Assembly (NCBI GenBank): GCA_964388275.1
Contig: CAYLZD010000001.1
Location: 1-64,000 of the forward strand
Length of the DNA: 64,000 nucleotides
DNA from: JARYLZ01 sp964388275
Lineage (GTDB): Bacteria > Bacteroidota > Ignavibacteria > SZUA-365
Direction: 5' to 3'
Position numbers and translations under genes: made by a program. Position 1 is the stretch's first letter. Each line of letters begins with the position of its first letter. Under the pieces are notes generated by a model, which was not told where the DNA came from, ran no database searches, and saw only the letters and a program-made list of their open reading frames with translations. This document shows, in pieces, positions 60,596 through 64,000 of the stretch.

Positions 60596-61755
60596 TGTCA
60601 AATATCCGATACCTGCCGATCGTATTTCTGCTTGTCTGTTCGGTCGGCTGCAATCGCGACGATGAGTCTCCGGCTCAGGGCGCGCGCCCTTCAGGAGACC
60701 AGAGAAAATTCCCGGTCGAGCTTGCGCCGGTCGAGGCAAAAATGGTGGTCTACTCCCTTAACGCCGTCGGCTCCGTGGATGCTTTCGAGGTCGTTCAGGT
60801 TACTGCCAGGGTGCCGGGAGTCGTGGAAACCGTAAGATTCAGCGAAGGCAATTCCGTCTCGCAAGGCCAGACGCTCGTCGAAATTGAACCGGAACGTTAT
60901 CGCCTCTCCCTATCATCGGCAGAAGCGGCATTTGAAAAAGCGCGTGCCGCTCTGCTAGATGCTGAAGCAGGACTTTCACGCCGCGAGACCGTGCATCGAA
61001 ACACACCCGGCTTGATACCGGGTGAAGAACTCGAGACCTGGCGGACAAAAGTAAGCGCCGCTCAGGCGGATCTTTCGGCCGCGGAAGCCGCTCGAGAGCA
61101 AGCGAAATTGAATCTTCGGGACGCTCTGGTAAAAGCTCCGCTGCCGGGAATCATCCAAACCCGCTCCGCTCAAACCGGCCAATATGCTCAACCGGGGACC
61201 GTGCTTGCGACCCTGCTCCGTCGCGAACCGTTGCTGTTGCGTTTCCGGGTTCCCGAACAGGACGCTTCAAGATTGAGCCACGGCCTGCGCGCAAATTTCC
61301 GCATAAGGAACGATGAAACCCGGTATACCTCCGTCATTTCACATGTAGCTGCCTCGGCCGACGAAAAGACGCGCATGGTTCAGGTGACCGCCCGTATCGA
61401 CGACGAAAGACGAGCCGCATTGCGCCCCGGATCCTTCGTCGAGGTGCAGATTCCGATTGGCGAAACACATAGCTCCCCCGTCATACCGCAGACATCCATC
61501 CGCCCGAGCGAACGCGGATTTCTCGCTTATGTTGTCGAGGGCGGCCGAGCGATCGAACGCGTGCTCAGTCTCGGGATGCGAACCCAAGACGGAAACGTTG
61601 AAGTCCTTTCCGGACTTAAGGCCGGTGAAATGCTAGTAATAAGAGGCGGCGAAGCGCTGCGCGACGGAGCCCTCGTGCGAAAGAGCGGCGCGAAACCTGA
61701 TGGCGAGAACAGAGCCGGATCTGGAAGTGGAAACCCCGCAGCCGGGAGGAAATGA
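60595..61755 (+). CDS. RND efflux periplasmic adaptor (membrane fusion) lipoprotein
   Basis: A 386-residue membrane-fusion protein with a short lipoprotein-type signal (LVCSVGC). The lipoyl half-motifs ARVPGVVETVRFSEGNSVSQGQTLVEI and VKAPLPGIIQTRSAQTGQYAQPGTVLATL flank a helical hairpin, followed by the beta-barrel and membrane-proximal domains. It links the TolC channel and the RND permease. It starts at ATG 60595, overlapping the TolC stop by one base, and ends overlapping the permease ATG in TGATG. Confidence 0.93.
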   Translation: MSNIRYLPIVFLLVCSVGCNRDDESPAQGARPSGDQRKFPVELAPVEAKMVVYSLNAVGSVDAFEVVQVTARVPGVVETVRFSEGNSVSQGQTLVEIEPERYRLSLSSAEAAFEKARAALLDAEAGLSRRETVHRNTPGLIPGEELETWRTKVSAAQADLSAAEAAREQAKLNLRDALVKAPLPGIIQTRSAQTGQYAQPGTVLATLLRREPLLLRFRVPEQDASRLSHGLRANFRIRNDETRYTSVISHVAASADEKTRMVQVTARIDDERRAALRPGSFVEVQIPIGETHSSPVIPQTSIRPSERGFLAYVVEGGRAIERVLSLGMRTQDGNVEVLSGLKAGEMLVIRGGEALRDGALVRKSGAKPDGENRAGSGSGNPAAGRK

Positions 61756-64000
61756 TGACCCTGACCGAACTCGCCATTCGGAAGCCCGTGTTCGCTTGGA
61801 TGCTTATGGGAGCGACAGTGGTATTCGGTATCGTCGCGTTCATGCGAATCGGAATCAGTCAGTTCCCGGATGTCGATTTTCCAACGATCTCGGTCAGCGT
61901 GACCCGCGAAGGCGCGGCTCCGGATGTCATCGAAAAAGACGTAGTGGAAATTCTCGAGGAATCTCTCGTGCAGATCGAGGGATGGAAGTCCATCACGTCC
62001 TCGTCTCGCATGGGCAGCGCTTCCGTCACGCTCGAGCTCGACCTCTCGCGAGACGTGGACATAGCGATGCAGGAAGTGCAGACCAAGGTGTCGCAGGCCC
62101 AACGCCGTCTTCCAACCGACATAGATCCGCCCGTCATCTCAAAAACAAATCCTGAGGATCAGCCAATAATGTGGGTGGGACTTTCAGGTCCCTTTCCTCA
62201 GCGAATATTGAGCGATTACGCCCGCTATCGCTTGAAAGAAAAGCTGCAGACCATCCCGGGAGTGGGTGAAATCGTGCTCGGCGGCTATCTGGAACGGAAC
62301 GTGCGCATATGGTTGGACGCCACCAAACTCGATGAACGAAACCTGACCGTCAATGACGTCATGCTCGCTCTTCGAAGAGAGCACGTCGAATTGCCTGCCG
62401 GTCGTCTTGAGAGCAACGGCCGGGAGGTCAACGTGCGTGTGCTCGGAGAAGCCGTGGATATCGCGACTCTCGAGCGCATCATCGTCAGGCAAAGCGAGAA
62501 CAGTCCTATCTATCTCTCCGATGTCGCGATCGTGGAAGACGGTTTCGAAGACGTCAGGCGCCTGTCCAGGGTGAATGGTGTACCCGCACAGGGCATGGGG
62601 ATCAAGAAACAGAGAGGAGCGAACGCCGTCGAGGTTGCGCAAGGCGTCAAACGCGCTCTGGAAGAAGTGCGCCAGGGTCTTCCCGAGGGCATGGAAGTCG
62701 GCATCAACTTCGATGCGACACAGTTCATCGAGGAATCGGTCAACGAGATCCGCTTCGAGTTGGTTCTGTCCGTCATTCTCACAGCCTTGATATGCTGGGT
62801 GTTCCTCGGATCGCTGTCCAGCACGCTGAATGTCGTCTTGGCGATTCCTATGTCGCTTCTCGGAACAATCGCTGTCATATATTTCGCGGGTTTCACGCTC
62901 AACACTTTCACCCTCCTGGCGTTGGCTTTAGCTGTCGGCATCGTCGTGGATGACGCCATAATGGTGATGGAAAACATCTTCAGGCATTTCGAGGGAGGCA
63001 AAGACAGAGTCAGCGCTTCGCGGGACGGGACCAAGCAGATCATAGGAGCGGCTTTTGCCGCGACACTGGCCGTTGTGGCCATTTTCATCCCGGTCGTTTT
63101 CATGGAAGGCGTGATCGGGAAATTCTTTCTCCAATTCGGCGTGACTCTGTGCGTTGCGGTCGGCCTCTCGTATCTGGAAGCCATTACCCTGGCCCCGGCG
63201 CGCACTTCTCAGATATTGCGACCCACTCGCGAAAGCAGGAATAAACTGGGCCAAGCAGCGGATCGCGCCTTCTCGCGTCTTGAGCGCTTATACGCGCGAA
63301 TGCTCAACTGGGGCCTGGGACGCCCGCGAAGCATACTGACCGCGGCAGCCCTGCTGTTCATCGGTTCCCTTGTGATCTTCTCGCTCATGCCGAGCGAGTT
63401 CGTCCCATCGCAGGACCAAAGCCGCCTGATGGTGCGGATTCAAACCGCCGTGAGTTCGGATCTGATGGAAACGGATCAGTTGTTCCGCAAAGTCGAGGAG
63501 CGTCTCGCGCTTAAGGGAGAGGTTCGCCGGCTTTTCGGCACTGTTGGAGGTTTCGGCGGAGGCGTCAGCTCGGGAATACTGTTCGTCACGTTGTCCCCTC
63601 CCTCGGAGAGAGATTTGAGCCAGGCGGACTTCGCTGCAAAAATACGCAGGGAACTGAATTCCATCCCGGGGGTGCGGGCAGTGGTTCAGGATCTGTCGCA
63701 GGCAGGGCTTACGGCGCAAAGGGGTTTTCCCGTCGAATTCTCAGTGCGCGGCCATGACTGGGACGGTCTCGTCGAAGTCAGCCAGGGGATCATGCGCAAA
63801 CTGGATGCCACCGGATTCGTCATCGACCTCGATACCGATTACCGACTCGGCATGCCGGAACTCCGCATCCATCCGAACCGAGCGCGTTCGGCCGACGTGG
63901 GCGTGCCGATTGAAGACGTCGCGATGACGATCAACTCGCTGGTCGGCGGCCTGCGAGTCGGCAAATACAGCGAGGGCGGCCGCCGTATGGACGTGCGCTT
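61755..64000 (+). CDS. RND efflux permease, AcrB-like (3' end outside the window)
   Basis: The open frame runs off the window after about 748 codons, out of a usual length of about 1030. MTLTELAIRKPVFAWMLMGATVVFGI is the first membrane helix. A periplasmic domain follows, then helices 2-6 with the proton-relay aspartates D399 and D400 in GIVVDDAIMVMENIFRHFEGG. FIPVVFMEGVIGKFFLQFG is also typical of the hydrophobe/amphiphile efflux (HAE1) class. GGGAGGA (61743-61749) supports ATG 61755. ATG 61752 is adjacent. Together with the two upstream genes it forms a complete tripartite drug or metabolite pump. Confidence 0.93.
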   Translation, partial: MTLTELAIRKPVFAWMLMGATVVFGIVAFMRIGISQFPDVDFPTISVSVTREGAAPDVIEKDVVEILEESLVQIEGWKSITSSSRMGSASVTLELDLSRDVDIAMQEVQTKVSQAQRRLPTDIDPPVISKTNPEDQPIMWVGLSGPFPQRILSDYARYRLKEKLQTIPGVGEIVLGGYLERNVRIWLDATKLDERNLTVNDVMLALRREHVELPAGRLESNGREVNVRVLGEAVDIATLERIIVRQSENSPIYLSDVAIVEDGFEDVRRLSRVNGVPAQGMGIKKQRGANAVEVAQGVKRALEEVRQGLPEGMEVGINFDATQFIEESVNEIRFELVLSVILTALICWVFLGSLSSTLNVVLAIPMSLLGTIAVIYFAGFTLNTFTLLALALAVGIVVDDAIMVMENIFRHFEGGKDRVSASRDGTKQIIGAAFAATLAVVAIFIPVVFMEGVIGKFFLQFGVTLCVAVGLSYLEAITLAPARTSQILRPTRESRNKLGQAADRAFSRLERLYARMLNWGLGRPRSILTAAALLFIGSLVIFSLMPSEFVPSQDQSRLMVRIQTAVSSDLMETDQLFRKVEERLALKGEVRRLFGTVGGFGGGVSSGILFVTLSPPSERDLSQADFAAKIRRELNSIPGVRAVVQDLSQAGLTAQRGFPVEFSVRGHDWDGLVEVSQGIMRKLDATGFVIDLDTDYRLGMPELRIHPNRARSADVGVPIEDVAMTINSLVGGLRVGKYSEGGRRMDVR

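Overview
The window reads as chromosomal DNA from a member of the Bacteroidota/FCB group, most likely an Ignavibacteria-, Kapabacteria- or Chlorobi-like lineage. The reasons are a PorQ/PorV-type outer-membrane protein of the type IX secretion system (T9SS), a large secreted protein ending in a YPNPF-type T9SS sorting domain, a TonB-dependent receptor with a carboxypeptidase-like N-terminal domain, FadL/TolC/RND envelope systems, and promoter-like TTG-N20-TAnnTTTG patterns. Genus or species cannot be named from this sequence. Coding density is very high. Many neighbours overlap by 1 to 4 bases (ATGA, GTGA or TGATG junctions), and many genes lack a Shine-Dalgarno sequence.

Positions 1-24829, plus strand, form a long housekeeping block. 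In order it holds porQ-like, a CPBP-like membrane protease, pdxJ, tRNA-Val(GAC) with its own promoter and terminator, thrS-infC-rpmI-rplT, pheS-pheT, a ZapB-like coiled coil, zapA, a long structured RNA that is probably 6S RNA, rny, coaE, a class III aminotransferase, nadB, a TonB-dependent receptor, xseA-xseB-dxs, a secreted phosphodiester glycosidase, and ribD-ribE. infC has no standard start codon where the protein must begin.

Positions 24928-35754, minus strand, form an accessory envelope-glycan locus. It contains three GT4 glycosyltransferases, a Wzx-like flippase, two acetyltransferase-fold proteins, two PIG-L deacetylases (one cytosolic, one exported), a methyltransferase, and a tandem pair of paralogous secreted proteins of an unrecognised two-repeat family. 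Next come a very large 2-hydroxyacyl-CoA dehydratase activase-type protein and its partner (35854-41261), the T9SS-exported repeat protein (41675-44617), yihY and purL.

Positions 48305-53130, minus strand, may form a lipid-related transcript: biotin carboxylase, biotinyl carrier, FadL porin and a GDSL/SGNH lipoprotein, ending in a strong terminator. From 53346 the strands alternate: an M64 metallopeptidase, an M49-like lipoprotein peptidase, a 72-residue membrane protein next to an orphan MalK/UgpC-type ATPase and a short CHAD protein, a small lipoprotein, and finally a tripartite RND efflux operon (TolC, adaptor, permease) cut by the end of the window.

The observations most worth following are the non-canonical infC start, the structured RNA between zapA and rny, the tandem secreted paralogs in the glycan locus, and the two-module CoA activase with no obvious substrate enzyme nearby. 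No rRNA, CRISPR array, insertion sequence, prophage or integrase gene was seen.
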